A stretch of 53,193 nucleotides of DNA from Ignavibacteriaceae bacterium (GTDB lineage: Bacteria; Bacteroidota; Ignavibacteria; Ignavibacteriales; Ignavibacteriaceae). The stretch lies in assembly GCA_019638025.1 (NCBI GenBank), contig JAHBUO010000003.1:1-53193 (forward strand), in the 5' to 3' direction. This document shows positions 1-9,103 of this stretch, in pieces. Position 1 is the stretch's first letter. Every line of letters begins with the position of its first letter. Both the position numbers and the translations under genes were made by a program. The notes under the pieces are model-generated. The model was given only the letters and a program-made list of their open reading frames with translations, searched no databases and had not been told where the DNA came from.

Positions 1-54
1 ACATTAAAATAAATAAATATTATCATGGATTGAAATTTTTAATAGTGGCTATTT

Positions 55-765
55 ATGAAATTTTTAATCCCATTTTTAATATCTTCTTTATTGTTTATTG
101 GTTGTAAAGAAAATGATATAATTTACAATTCAAGTTCAACTCTCATCGGAAATTACGGTATTAATGTCACAGTTGAAAAAAATTATTCAAGTACACCTTA
201 CACAAAATCGCTTAGAGTTAACTTTCAGACTTCTGATATTTCTGAAGTACCATTTTTAAAACTTGATGATACAATTTCAATTTCAAAGTTTAATTTCAAC
301 TCCTCAGGGGAATTGTCCACTATTTTAGAAATTCCCTTTTCTGAATCAATCAATTTTGAATTAGCAAAATCGGGTTAATCAACAACCGGAAAAATAGAGA
401 CGGCATCAGGAGTAATCAATCTCAAATGCAACAATACAGTTTTGCAACCTTATCTAATAACCGGTATTCTTAAAGTAGATACAATTCCTGTTTCAGGCAG
501 TTATTATTTTGAGTGGGAGTGTGCAAAGGCTGATTCTTTTCTTGTCGAATTGCAGGACTATTATGCAAACCAAACACAATCATTCTATACTACTCAGAAG
601 AGTCATACTTTTCAAGGATTAAGTTTAAGCAAACATTACCTAAGAATCTATTCGATAGTCGGGAGTTATTACTCAAAATTGAATATACCTAATCACAAAA
701 GCGGATTGGGTAACGGGTATATTTTTTCAACTCAACGAGATGAATTCAGCTTCACAATAAAATGA
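55..765 (+). pseudogene. Tandem lipoprotein copy 1, interrupted by an in-frame TAA
   Basis: First of five tandem paralogous lipoprotein genes. The reading frame opens at ATG 55 with a lipoprotein signal peptide (Cys17 in the context FIGC, then KEN) and stops at TAA 376-378. The same frame then runs on without another stop to 765. At the stop the sequence reads K-S-G-stop-S-T-T-G, while sister copies have G-K-S-T-x-G at this place, so a single AAA-to-TAA change explains it. Downstream residues such as NLKCN and the WD/WE segment still match the family. It could be a recent pseudogene, a read-through gene or a sequencing error; a second start at TTG 442 as a separate gene is unlikely. Function unknown; probably an outer-membrane lipoprotein. 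Confidence 0.75.
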
Positions 766-777
766 AAGACTTTATAA

Positions 778-1488
778 ATGAAAAGTGTAAAAAATTATTT
801 TAGAGTAGTAATCGGGTTGATAATATTATTATCATTCTCATCGTGCAAAGAAGAAAACCCGATAGGTTATACCGATGAAAATTCAGTCTTTTTTACGTTA
901 AAATTCAACTCTCGAATTGTACCGGAGAATGGAGTTTTGGTTGAAAAAATATTTGTTAATTTTATTGCCATGAATTCTTTAGAAGTACCTGAGCTTAAAG
1001 TTAATGATGAATTCATTGGTCTTCCCGGATTTGACAGCTTAAATAAAAAGGTCTATTTGAGTGGCATTATCAACTTCGCAACACAATTAAATTTTAAAAT
1101 TACTTCAAATGGGAAAAGTACATCCGGTTTATTCATAATGCCATTACCGATAACTAACGTACGATGTAATGAGTTATTTTTAACTTCTATGATAGGCTTT
1201 CCGACTAATTATGATTGGGGAAGTATCCCAACATCTGAGGAGTATAACTTTTCTTGGGATGGGAATGGGACTTTATATTTCTTATATACTCATATCGGGA
1301 ATTATTTGGGAAATTCAACCTCATTTCAATTAATTACTAACGGTTTCAATGATTCGTATATCGGTATTTCAAGTATCTCCGGAAGGGATGTACAATCAGG
1401 AGATAAACCTAACTATGTCGGCTCTTACGGAAGTGGATATGTATTAGCTGAAAGAGAAGGTAGTTTCTTCTATAAGCCAAATAACTGA
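778..1488 (+). CDS. Paralogous surface lipoprotein, copy 2
   Basis: A 236-residue predicted lipoprotein of the tandem family. The signal peptide ends at SFSSC with Cys23, followed by KEEN, a charged run like the lipoprotein export signals that send Bacteroidota lipoproteins to the cell surface. Shared family marks are DENSxxF near residue 35, EVPxLKVND, the KSTSGxFIMP turn in the middle, and GSYGSGYV near the C-terminus. It begins 12 bp after copy 1 ends, so the group is probably one transcript. There is no T9SS tail, catalytic motif or known domain that I can recognise. The fold looks all-beta from the pattern of alternating residues (inference). Function unknown. Confidence 0.8.
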   Translation: MKSVKNYFRVVIGLIILLSFSSCKEENPIGYTDENSVFFTLKFNSRIVPENGVLVEKIFVNFIAMNSLEVPELKVNDEFIGLPGFDSLNKKVYLSGIINFATQLNFKITSNGKSTSGLFIMPLPITNVRCNELFLTSMIGFPTNYDWGSIPTSEEYNFSWDGNGTLYFLYTHIGNYLGNSTSFQLITNGFNDSYIGISSISGRDVQSGDKPNYVGSYGSGYVLAEREGSFFYKPNN

Positions 1489-1546
1489 ACGAATTGATTT
1501 AAGAGAAATAGTCAAGAAAAATCAAAAATATTTAATTTGAGTTTGT

Positions 1547-2245
1547 ATGAAAAACTTTGTTGTGATATTAGTCGTAACTTTGTTACTTGTTGGTTGCAAA
1601 GAAGAGGAAAATGTAATCAATTACTCCGAAGGAGGTGAAACTGTTTTTTACTTTACATCTTCTGTAGAAGGGGCAGGTGAACCTGAAAATGCTAAAGTAA
1701 AGGTCAAAGGTCACACCAGTGATTTCACCAAAGTGCCAAATTTGATTGTAGATCAAATAGAAGTTTTTTATTGGTACCCCAATTCTTCGAGTTACCCTAC
1801 ATCATATCCTCTCATTTCTCATGAGGTTGAAATACCATACAAAAGGAGTCTTCCTTTCACTATAGGTAAAAATAATCTATCAACTGAAGGAAATCTTATT
1901 TTGCCGACAAAAATTGAAAATTTTAGATGTAATGGAACTCAAATTACCTCTAACAATTATTTAATGCCAGATACAATTCAGAAATCTTTGATACTTAAAT
2001 TTGAATGGGATTGTGAAGATAGTGATTCGTTTTTTGTATCAATCATGGGTAGTAATAACATTTATTTTTATACGTCTCAAAAAATATACGAAAACTTAAC
2101 ACTTGTGCCGGGGAGTTACAGAATATCGATATCATCAATTAAAGGAAGTGAAAGTAAAAATTCCTCTTATTTTCAAGGACGATACGGGAGAGGATATTTC
2201 TATGGTACCTGGACTTTCCAATATGAAATTTTAGTTACTAATTAA
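1547..2245 (+). CDS. Paralogous surface lipoprotein, copy 3
   Basis: A 232-residue predicted lipoprotein with a short signal peptide ending LLLVGC (Cys17) followed by KEEE. It keeps the family layout: an acidic stretch after the cysteine, KVPNLIVDQ, the LSTEGNLILP turn, a NFRCNG segment, a FEWDC segment and a C-terminal GRYGRGYF. It differs most from the others in the second half, where the last strand ends FQYEILVTN instead of FKYxP. The 58-bp spacer before it holds no clear promoter. It lies in the same direction as the other four copies. Function unknown; nothing suggests an enzyme. Confidence 0.8.
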   Translation: MKNFVVILVVTLLLVGCKEEENVINYSEGGETVFYFTSSVEGAGEPENAKVKVKGHTSDFTKVPNLIVDQIEVFYWYPNSSSYPTSYPLISHEVEIPYKRSLPFTIGKNNLSTEGNLILPTKIENFRCNGTQITSNNYLMPDTIQKSLILKFEWDCEDSDSFFVSIMGSNNIYFYTSQKIYENLTLVPGSYRISISSIKGSESKNSSYFQGRYGRGYFYGTWTFQYEILVTN

Positions 2246-2260
2246 GAATAATATTGAGTT

Positions 2261-2992
2261 ATGAAAACAACCAAAAAATACAACTTAACTCTGCTGGTAC
2301 TTATTTACATTGTAAATTTCATCGGATGCGAGAAGGAGCAAATCGTAACGCCTTCAGATGAGAATAAACAGCTATTTCATTTTTCGTTCGAAGCTAGTGA
2401 GAAGACTGATTCTAATTTCAATGTTATCGGATACTATACTGCGGTTCGTTTTAAAGCAATCGATACAAAAGAAATTCCAACTGTAATTATTAATCAAGAT
2501 ACACTATCGCATATAGTCTATTCGAGTTCTACAAACAGCGTAAGTGTAAACTACGGCGTTCCATATACAGACATTATCAATTTTGAGGTTATTAAAGGGA
2601 ATAAAAGTACTAAAGGTAGTTTCATCATGCCTGAAGAAGTTACAAATTTGAAGTGTAATGGATTTAACTTTAAACCTATCAGATATTTCGATAATCAATC
2701 TGTTATAAATAGAATTCCTGATGACTCAGTTTATACAGTGAGTTGGGATGCAAATTTTGATTTATACGTCGTAAAAGTTAATTACAATTTTGAACCATGC
2801 ACTTTAAGTGTTCCGTATTTCTCTTATAATGCCTCAAATAATATATTTGAAACAGGCAAACCTTATTCAATCACTCTGACAAGTTTCAAAGGCATTAATC
2901 TTAGTAGTGGCACTGAACCATATTGCAAGGGGACGTACGGCAGTGGATATGTTTTCGGCTCTATCCGTTCTACTTTCAAGTATTTCCCATAA
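2261..2992 (+). CDS. Paralogous surface lipoprotein, copy 4
   Basis: A 243-residue predicted lipoprotein starting 15 bp after copy 3. The signal peptide ends VNFIGC (Cys23), followed by EKEQ. Copies 4 and 5 are the closest pair in the array: both have SDEN plus an aromatic-rich strand, TIEAP/TKEIP, the K-x-TKGxFxMPE turn, L-x-CNGFxFxP and the closing GTYGSGYVFGS. The WDxNxDxYxV segment near residue 165 is common to copies 2, 4 and 5. No domain of known function is recognisable. The pattern suggests repeated gene duplication with divergence of exposed loops (inference). Confidence 0.8.
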   Translation: MKTTKKYNLTLLVLIYIVNFIGCEKEQIVTPSDENKQLFHFSFEASEKTDSNFNVIGYYTAVRFKAIDTKEIPTVIINQDTLSHIVYSSSTNSVSVNYGVPYTDIINFEVIKGNKSTKGSFIMPEEVTNLKCNGFNFKPIRYFDNQSVINRIPDDSVYTVSWDANFDLYVVKVNYNFEPCTLSVPYFSYNASNNIFETGKPYSITLTSFKGINLSSGTEPYCKGTYGSGYVFGSIRSTFKYFP

Positions 2993-3067
2993 AAATAATT
3001 TTTATCATCTGTTTTATGAAACATTGTATTTGAAATAAACATAAACCAAATTGAGGGAGGATTATGT

Positions 3068-3793
3068 ATGAGAAAGTTGATTTTAATTTTTGTTTCCATA
3101 TTCGTTTTTTGGGGATGTGAAAAGGATGAAATCGTTTCGGTGTCGGATGAAAATTCCCATTACTTTTACTTATCATTCAAAGCTGAAGAGAACTATGCTG
3201 GCAGTCAAATTGTCGGTACGGTCATAAGAGTTGAATTTAATACTGACAATACGATAGAAGCACCCCTTATTATCTTAAAGAGCGATACTGTAAAAACAAC
3301 ATTTATTGATTCAACAAGAAGAACAGTCCGATGTTTCTGGACAATTAAAGACACAACAATTATTAGTTTTCAAATCGTAAAAAATGAAAAAGTTACTAAA
3401 GGTGTTTTTGTAATGCCTGAAATTGTTAGGAATTTGACGTGTAACGGTTTTATTTTTAGACCACTGCTTGAGTTAGAAGATTCTCCTATAAATTATCAAA
3501 TTCCAGAATCTAGCGATTCGATGTACATATTTAAATGGGATCAGAATGCAGATGGATATCATATCTTAGTAAACTCCTCGGTTGCTGATGGTGAGTATGA
3601 TTATTCAGGTAATGATACTCAATTTGCAATACATAGTAAACAGCTATATCCTGCAGGTAAACCACTCTTTATTTACGCCACCAGTCTAAGGGGTTCTAAA
3701 TTAACTCCTGAAAGTACACCAACTGTAGTGGGTACATACGGAAGTGGTTTTGTAGTTGGTAGTCGAAGTTTAAGCTACCGTTATGAGCCTTAA
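3068..3793 (+). CDS. Paralogous surface lipoprotein, copy 5
   Basis: Last of the five tandem lipoproteins, 241 residues. The start at ATG 3068 is chosen because GGAGG lies at 3056-3060, seven bases upstream; the ATG at 3064 is out of frame and too close. The signal peptide ends VFWGC (Cys17) followed by EKDE. Family marks are SDENSHYFY, the KVTKGVFVMPE turn, LTCNGFIFRP, the KWDQNADGY segment and GTYGSGFVVGS. A hairpin with a T-run follows at 3826, so the array ends here. Function unknown; by position and signal it is probably an outer-membrane surface protein. Confidence 0.8.
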   Translation: MRKLILIFVSIFVFWGCEKDEIVSVSDENSHYFYLSFKAEENYAGSQIVGTVIRVEFNTDNTIEAPLIILKSDTVKTTFIDSTRRTVRCFWTIKDTTIISFQIVKNEKVTKGVFVMPEIVRNLTCNGFIFRPLLELEDSPINYQIPESSDSMYIFKWDQNADGYHILVNSSVADGEYDYSGNDTQFAIHSKQLYPAGKPLFIYATSLRGSKLTPESTPTVVGTYGSGFVVGSRSLSYRYEP

Positions 3794-3825
3794 TAAAAAT
3801 TGAAATTTCAAATACTCTAAATAAG

Positions 3826-3853
3826 AAAAAGGGTAGCTCTACTTCCCTTTTTT
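3826..3853 (+). terminator. Intrinsic terminator after the lipoprotein array
   Basis: A perfect 8-bp stem (AAAAAGGG at 3826-3833 and CCCTTTTT at 3845-3852) with an 11-base loop and a T-run on the 3' side. It lies 33 bp after the stop of the last lipoprotein gene. Confidence 0.7.
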
Positions 3854-4128
3854 GTTTGCGGGAATTATTAAACTTCACTTACAGTTATTTCTATTCATTG
3901 GACTTGAATAATACAAAAGATCGGTTTGAGTTATTTGGTATGATCCGCAACTACTCAATGTTCTCCTCTTTCCTGACCATTTTAACCGAAAAAATATTCT
4001 AAAAGTATTAAACTATTTTGAATAGCTAATTGTCAAAATCAATGGTGGAAATTAAATTATCAAAATAACTTTGAATAATTCCATATTTTCGCATAGTTAA
4101 TAAATCATAAATTCAAGGAAAAAGAGCC
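3854..4128. other. Intergenic region between lipoprotein array and T9SS gene
   Basis: About 275 bases of AT-rich sequence with no convincing reading frame. Apart from the possible promoter at 4071-4099, I see no RNA gene, repeat or conserved element. Confidence 0.5.
4071..4099 (+). promoter_or_regulatory. Possible sigma70-like promoter
   Basis: TTGAAT at 4071-4076 and TAGTTA at 4094-4099 are separated by 17 bases and lie 30 bp before the ATG at 4129. The -10 match is weak, and promoter rules for this group are uncertain, so this is a suggestion only. Confidence 0.3.
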
Positions 4129-4587
4129 ATGAAAAAATTATTGTTTCTTTTCCTACTTCTAAATGTTGTTCAGTATAGCCAAGTCTATAAAATGAATATC
4201 AATTTAAAGAACGGAAACAGCAGTTCATTTTCAATTGATAATATCCAGAAACTAACTTTCGGTCCATCAACAGATACTAAAGGGCTGGATAATTTACAGC
4301 ATGAGATTAAGTCTTTTGAAGTATCTCAGAACTATCCGAATCCATTTAATCCAGCTACATCAATCACTTACCAAATAAACAAGCCTTCATTTGTAAGGAT
4401 TAATGTTTATGATATTCAAGGTTCATTGGTTAAAGAGCTACTCTACGATTTTCAAGAAATCGGAATTTATAAGATAAGCTGGGATGGGACAAATCTTGTC
4501 AACTCAAATGTAGCAAGCGGAGTCTACATTTACACTGTCGGAATAGAGAACCAAATCATTTCCAAACAAATGATCTTATTAAGGTGA
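4129..4587 (+). CDS. Short secreted protein with T9SS sorting domain
   Basis: A 152-residue protein with a signal peptide (MKKLLFLFLLLNVVQYSQ), a short N-terminal segment of about 50 residues (YKMNINLKNGNSSSFSIDNIQKLTF), and then a full type A T9SS C-terminal sorting domain of about 85 residues. The tail has the hallmark QNYPNPFNPATSITY, followed by VYDIQGSLVKEL, the SGVYIYTV strand and a terminal KQMILLR. Little is left for a working domain, so it may be a small anchored partner of the next protein. The next gene carries a matching N-terminal segment (SQTFNLSDISSISFKK, compare SSFSIDNIQKLTF), which points to a shared N-terminal motif. Its stop overlaps or abuts the next gene, suggesting co-expression. 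Exact role unknown. Confidence 0.85.
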   Translation: MKKLLFLFLLLNVVQYSQVYKMNINLKNGNSSSFSIDNIQKLTFGPSTDTKGLDNLQHEIKSFEVSQNYPNPFNPATSITYQINKPSFVRINVYDIQGSLVKELLYDFQEIGIYKISWDGTNLVNSNVASGVYIYTVGIENQIISKQMILLR

Positions 4588-4598
4588 TGGAGAAGAAA

Positions 4599-6923
4599 AT
4601 GAAAAAGCTAATTTTATTTTTTGTTATTGTTTCAATCGTTAATGTATTCCCTCAAGCTTTAACGGTAACCGAAAAAAGTAACCAATCGCAAACATTCAAC
4701 CTTTCGGATATAAGTAGTATCTCGTTTAAGAAAGACTTAGTTGAATCAATAGGAGCTAATCCCGAACTTGCAGCGGCAACTGCATTACATATCTATTCAG
4801 AAAATAATGTGACGGAGTTTTTTGTTTGGCATGTAGATAGCATCTATCTAAGTGAAGATGGAACTCTCGCTTATTTTGAAACGAGTACCGGACTTAAAGA
4901 ATATAATGTCTCTTCAATAGATAGTATAAAATTTTCGACAATGATTGACCCAAAGGTTTATGTCAATTTCACTGAAACTTCTGCACAGATTGTTAATCCA
5001 TATAAAGAACTTGGTGTAAATGTTTCGGTTCAGGGAAATGATGTTATAGTAACTTCAACATCAAGTGTAAGTGATATTAATTATGTTTTATCAGGCTCGA
5101 CAACCGATGGAATGTTTAAGATTTATTCATCAATTAAATTCAACCTGGTATTGAATAGTGTCAGCATCAAAAATAACGATGGACCGGCAATCAATGTACA
5201 ATCCTCTAAAAAGATAACTGTAACTTTGCCACAAGGTTCTACTAACATTTTAACAGACGGCGTAAACTATGTAACTACCCCTAATGAAGACCAAAAAGCT
5301 GCATTCTTTAGTGAAGGACAACTGATATTTACCGGAACCGGATCTCTTCTAATAAACGGACTGGGCGTTGATAAACATGGTCTAAGTAGTGATGACTATA
5401 TAGAAATTCTCAATGGAAGTATAACCATTTCAAGCGCAAAAAAGGATGGCATTAATGTTAACGATAATTTCATCATGAGAGATGGAACTGTTAATATTAC
5501 TGCTGAAGGTGACGGGATTGATGGTGGCGAAGGAATTGCCGAGTTCCACAACGGAAGTGTAACTGTTCTAACTTCTGTTGAAGGGCGAGATGCAATAAAA
5601 TCTATTAACGATATCAATATTATCGGAGGAAACTTTAATCTGACTGTACAGGGAAACCGGGGAAAGGCTATTAATTCAGAGCAATCTATAAATATTACCG
5701 GAGGAACATTTGTAATAAATACAACGGGTAATGCGGTTCTACAAGCATCCGGGGCAGGTTTCGATCCCTCATATTGTTCAGGAATGAAGGCTACAACTGA
5801 CATTAATATTGAAAATGCTAATATAACCATCACAACTTCCGGAATGGCAGGAAGAGGATTATCTACCGATAAAGATATAAATATAAAGTCAGGAGCAGTT
5901 AGCATAACATCCACCGGAAACGGAAACACTTATACCAACACACTCGGTGTGACTGATGCATATACCGGACCATGTATTAATTCGAACGGAAGATTAAACA
6001 TTGTTGCAGGAAATATCACATTAAACCATTCAGGTAAAGGGGGAAAAGGAATTAGTGTTGACGGAAAAGTTAATTTCGGTTCATCAACTACATCCCCTGA
6101 AATTAATATTACAACTACAGGACAAGCAGTTGTTATTACAACAAATAATACAGTCGAAGCCAAAGCCATTTCAGCCGATAGTGCAATTAACATCTACAAC
6201 GGTATTATCACAATTAGTTCCGCAGATGATGGAATTAAATCGGATGATTCAATAACAATTTATAACGGAACAATTAAAATAAATCAGGCGTTTGAAGCGA
6301 TTGAAGCTCCATTTATTACGATTAACGGTGGTGACATCACTGCTTTTTCATCAGACGATTGTTTGAATGCTACAAAAGGCGGCGATTTAACTACAAATGA
6401 TGGAAGTAAATTGAATATTAATGGTGGACGAGTAGTGGTCAGTGCAACAACCGGTGATGCAATTGATAGCAACGGCGATTTCTATATGAATGGTGGAATT
6501 GTGATTGCGCATGGACCTCAATCTTCTCCCGAAGTTGGAATCGATGTGAATGGTGTTTTTAGAGTTACAGGGGGTTTCATGGTTGTTTCAGGAACTAATT
6601 CAAATATGACGCATCCTCCCGCAACTTCGTCAACACAACGAGCTATTTTGATGAGAACAACAACACAAATAACTGCTGGTACACTTTTCCATCTTGAAGA
6701 TGCAAACGGAAATAATTTGCTGACATTCGCCCCTACAAGAAGATATTATTCAATGATTTTTTCATCGTCTCAACTTTCACAAGGAGCTCAATATAAAATT
6801 TACACCGGAGGAACTTCTACCGGTACGCCACAAAACGGACTATATAATGATGGGACTTACTCTGGCGGTACATTGAGATCTACCTTTACTCTTAACAGTA
6901 TGGTTCAGACGGTGACTTTCTAA
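4599..6923 (+). CDS. Cthe_2159-type beta-helix carbohydrate-binding protein
   Basis: A secreted protein of about 774 residues whose repeats match the Cthe_2159 / DUF4353 family (PF14262), right-handed beta-helix proteins known to bind acidic polysaccharide such as polygalacturonate. The marks are YVLSGSTTDGMFKIYSS, NLVLNSVSIKNNDGPAINVQ, TVTLPQGSTNILTDG, then many turns of the form INGGxITISSAxDGIKSDD. ATG 4599 is chosen because GGAG at 4589-4592 lies six bases upstream; in-frame GTG 4584 and ATG 4587 would overlap the previous stop. The signal peptide is MKKLILFFVIVSIVNVFPQ. It has no T9SS tail of its own (it ends NSMVQTVTF), while the overlapping upstream gene encodes little else but such a tail. 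Binding partner not known here. Confidence 0.85.
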   Translation: MKKLILFFVIVSIVNVFPQALTVTEKSNQSQTFNLSDISSISFKKDLVESIGANPELAAATALHIYSENNVTEFFVWHVDSIYLSEDGTLAYFETSTGLKEYNVSSIDSIKFSTMIDPKVYVNFTETSAQIVNPYKELGVNVSVQGNDVIVTSTSSVSDINYVLSGSTTDGMFKIYSSIKFNLVLNSVSIKNNDGPAINVQSSKKITVTLPQGSTNILTDGVNYVTTPNEDQKAAFFSEGQLIFTGTGSLLINGLGVDKHGLSSDDYIEILNGSITISSAKKDGINVNDNFIMRDGTVNITAEGDGIDGGEGIAEFHNGSVTVLTSVEGRDAIKSINDINIIGGNFNLTVQGNRGKAINSEQSINITGGTFVINTTGNAVLQASGAGFDPSYCSGMKATTDINIENANITITTSGMAGRGLSTDKDINIKSGAVSITSTGNGNTYTNTLGVTDAYTGPCINSNGRLNIVAGNITLNHSGKGGKGISVDGKVNFGSSTTSPEINITTTGQAVVITTNNTVEAKAISADSAINIYNGIITISSADDGIKSDDSITIYNGTIKINQAFEAIEAPFITINGGDITAFSSDDCLNATKGGDLTTNDGSKLNINGGRVVVSATTGDAIDSNGDFYMNGGIVIAHGPQSSPEVGIDVNGVFRVTGGFMVVSGTNSNMTHPPATSSTQRAILMRTTTQITAGTLFHLEDANGNNLLTFAPTRRYYSMIFSSSQLSQGAQYKIYTGGTSTGTPQNGLYNDGTYSGGTLRSTFTLNSMVQTVTF

Positions 6924-7018
6924 TGCTTACACCAGTTTAAGATAGGTCTATTAATCATGATTATGGTTTGCATAGCTATCGAGGAGAAAACTTCAATATA
7001 AAGAGTAATTAAATAACG

Positions 7019-7045
7019 AAGGGCTGTTAAACTAACAGCCCTTTT
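7019..7045. terminator. Bidirectional terminator between convergent genes
   Basis: A perfect 11-bp stem (AAGGGCTGTTA at 7019-7029, TAACAGCCCTT at 7033-7043) with a three-base loop and a short T-run. It lies between the stop of the beta-helix gene (6923) and the stop of the minus-strand LamG gene (7068), so it can serve both. Confidence 0.8.
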
Positions 7046-7064
7046 AATATAAGTTATCTCAAAA

Positions 7065-7313
7065 CTCTTACTTTGCTAATATCATCTTTTTTACTTGTGT
7101 TTGGCTACCTGCCGATAATTTGTAAATATACAGCCCACTACTCAACTTTGAGGCATCAAATAAGACTGAATGTTTTCCAGCTCCAACATATCCGCTGAAT
7201 AATGTTGCTATTTCTTCTCCGAGTGTGTTGTATATTTTCACCGAAACGTATTCCCCAGTCGGAATGGAATAGTTAATTGTTGTAACCGGATTAAAAGGAT
7301 TAGGATAATTTTG
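7065..7313 (-). repeat. T9SS tail, near-identical DNA copy A
   Basis: This 249-bp stretch encodes the sorting domain of the LamG protein. It aligns without gaps to 12637-12885 with about 10 mismatches (about 96% identity by eye). Similarity ends sharply just upstream of the QNYPNPFNP codons. Confidence 0.85.
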
Positions 7314-9092
7314 TAATAAAGCAAATTCAGCCGGATTGATGTTAGCATCAATTTCAATATTAACTACATCCGAGAATGTGTAACTGCCATCAGTATCAAT
7401 TTGTTTTAATCGATATGAATATTTCCCGATTGCACTTAGCTCATCAGAAAAAGAATATTCTTTTGGCGAATTTGAATTCCCATTTCCTTCAACAAAACCG
7501 ATAGTTTTCCATTCTGATACTTCACTCCCCCCTACAGACAATGCACCTCTTTCAATCTCAAACCCGAAGTTGTTTTGCTCAGTCGCAGTTTGCCATGATA
7601 ATTTTACTTTGCTTCCAACTATATCTGCATTAAAAGAGGTTAACTCTACAGGAAGAGGGGTATAACTGGATGAAGTCCAATTTGAATTTGACCCTGTTAG
7701 AAGAAAATTGGTTAATGTCCCATCATTGGAATAAGATGTAAGATCTAAAATTTTATCTACCCCTGTGTTTGTACCGGAAGATATTCCTTGGTCAAATCTA
7801 TAATACGCAACTAAGTTTGCTTGTTTAGGATCAATTACGCTCCCCTTGTTTCCGTCAAGTTGAGCTTGATTTCTTGCCACATTCCATATCCTAACTTCAT
7901 CAATAAAACCGTTAAACATGTTGCCCGGCGTACGTTCCGCTCCTATGTACATAGGACTTGAATTACTTAGATTTCCTCCAATTGCAGCATTTGTAACAGA
8001 AGCCTCCTGTGTACCATCCACATATAATTTAGCAGTTGTTGTTGACCTACTTACAACGAGAGCTACATGATGCCAATTACCGTCTGTTAACAATGAAGTG
8101 CCTATCAAACCCTGTCCAACACCAACAATTTCAGCGGCTTGATTTCTTGTCTCTGCTGCAATTTTGTCATTAACAATTACCAACTGAAAACCATACCAGT
8201 TACCACCGGTAGCCTTTGCAACAATTCCTGTATAGTTGGGAACCGAACTACTTAGTTTTATCCAAGCTTCGATAGTAAAATCGGTTGAAGTTCCGAAGTC
8301 AATCTGAGATCCATGTGGAACGTTAATGTAGTTTCCCTGACTAGTTGTAAAATTTAATGAATTTCCCGGATGTGTGATTGCAATATTCGCACCGGAGGCT
8401 CTCCAAGTAGGGTTATTAACAAATGAACCATTTAAAGTATTTGAAGTTGCGTCTGTTAATGTGCTTCCTGTCCCTTCGTTAAATTTGTAATAAGCAAATA
8501 ATCCCGGAGATGAAGCACTGATTTCTACTAAATAGTTGTCTTTAATCTCTTGAGCTGTTCTTGCTACATTCCAAAAACGAAACTCATCCATATAACCTGT
8601 AAATCGGTTGCAATTACACGTACTTCTAGCTTGCACCCCAAAATCAAGGCTTCCGCCACTATTATTAATTTGTGCTTGTGTGCTACTCTTGGGATTTCCT
8701 CCATCAGGAACTCCATTAATATAAAAATTGAGTGTAAGGTTAGACCCATTATCAACAACTGTAACTGCAATATGTTGCCATCTATTTAAGGTAATTGAAC
8801 CATTTGATTTAATTGATGCTGCTTGTGAACCCTGATCCCAAAAAAGTAACTTTCCATCATCTAACATTAGCCCGTAACCGTATGAATCCCTCGTGACTAT
8901 ATTGCCTGAAAGATTAGTAGGATAAATCCACCCTTCAATTGTTAAAGCTCCATTATTGACAATATCTAATGCACTACTATGACCAACTGTTATATGTTGG
9001 TTTGAGCCGTTGAACTGAAGAGCATAATTACTCTGCGTATAAACATTATTTGAAATCATAAATACTAAAAACAAGTATATAACACGTTTCAT
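7068..9092 (-). CDS. Secreted protein with two LamG/concanavalin-like domains and a T9SS tail
   Basis: A 674-residue secreted protein. After a signal peptide (residues 1-19, ending VYTQ) come two LamG-type jelly-roll domains, about residues 22-225 and 240-440. Each shows the pattern ALxFxGSNxxIxVxHSSxLDI, LTIEGWIYP, WQHIAVTV and MDEFRFWNVART or IDEVRIWNVARN. A linker of about 100 residues (ELTSFNADIVGSKVKLSW, an FnIII-like segment) is followed by the T9SS sorting tail with QNYPNPFNPVTTINY. The likely role is glycan or surface binding outside the cell. The gene begins 11 bp after the stop of a stand-alone receiver gene, so the two are probably co-transcribed. Confidence 0.85.
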   Translation of the reverse strand: MKRVIYLFLVFMISNNVYTQSNYALQFNGSNQHITVGHSSALDIVNNGALTIEGWIYPTNLSGNIVTRDSYGYGLMLDDGKLLFWDQGSQAASIKSNGSITLNRWQHIAVTVVDNGSNLTLNFYINGVPDGGNPKSSTQAQINNSGGSLDFGVQARSTCNCNRFTGYMDEFRFWNVARTAQEIKDNYLVEISASSPGLFAYYKFNEGTGSTLTDATSNTLNGSFVNNPTWRASGANIAITHPGNSLNFTTSQGNYINVPHGSQIDFGTSTDFTIEAWIKLSSSVPNYTGIVAKATGGNWYGFQLVIVNDKIAAETRNQAAEIVGVGQGLIGTSLLTDGNWHHVALVVSRSTTTAKLYVDGTQEASVTNAAIGGNLSNSSPMYIGAERTPGNMFNGFIDEVRIWNVARNQAQLDGNKGSVIDPKQANLVAYYRFDQGISSGTNTGVDKILDLTSYSNDGTLTNFLLTGSNSNWTSSSYTPLPVELTSFNADIVGSKVKLSWQTATEQNNFGFEIERGALSVGGSEVSEWKTIGFVEGNGNSNSPKEYSFSDELSAIGKYSYRLKQIDTDGSYTFSDVVNIEIDANINPAEFALLQNYPNPFNPVTTINYSIPTGEYVSVKIYNTLGEEIATLFSGYVGAGKHSVLFDASKLSSGLYIYKLSAGSQTQVKKMILAK

Positions 9093-9103
9093 TTATTTCC
9101 CTT

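Noticed and set aside
442..765. A separate 107-residue gene starting at TTG
   Set aside because: It is in the same frame as 55-378, has no signal peptide and matches the C-terminal half of the sister lipoproteins, so it is the rest of an interrupted gene.
5396..6193. Long open frames on the minus strand inside the beta-helix gene
   Set aside because: They are shadows of a repetitive, biased coding sequence; they lack ribosome binding sites and recognisable domains.
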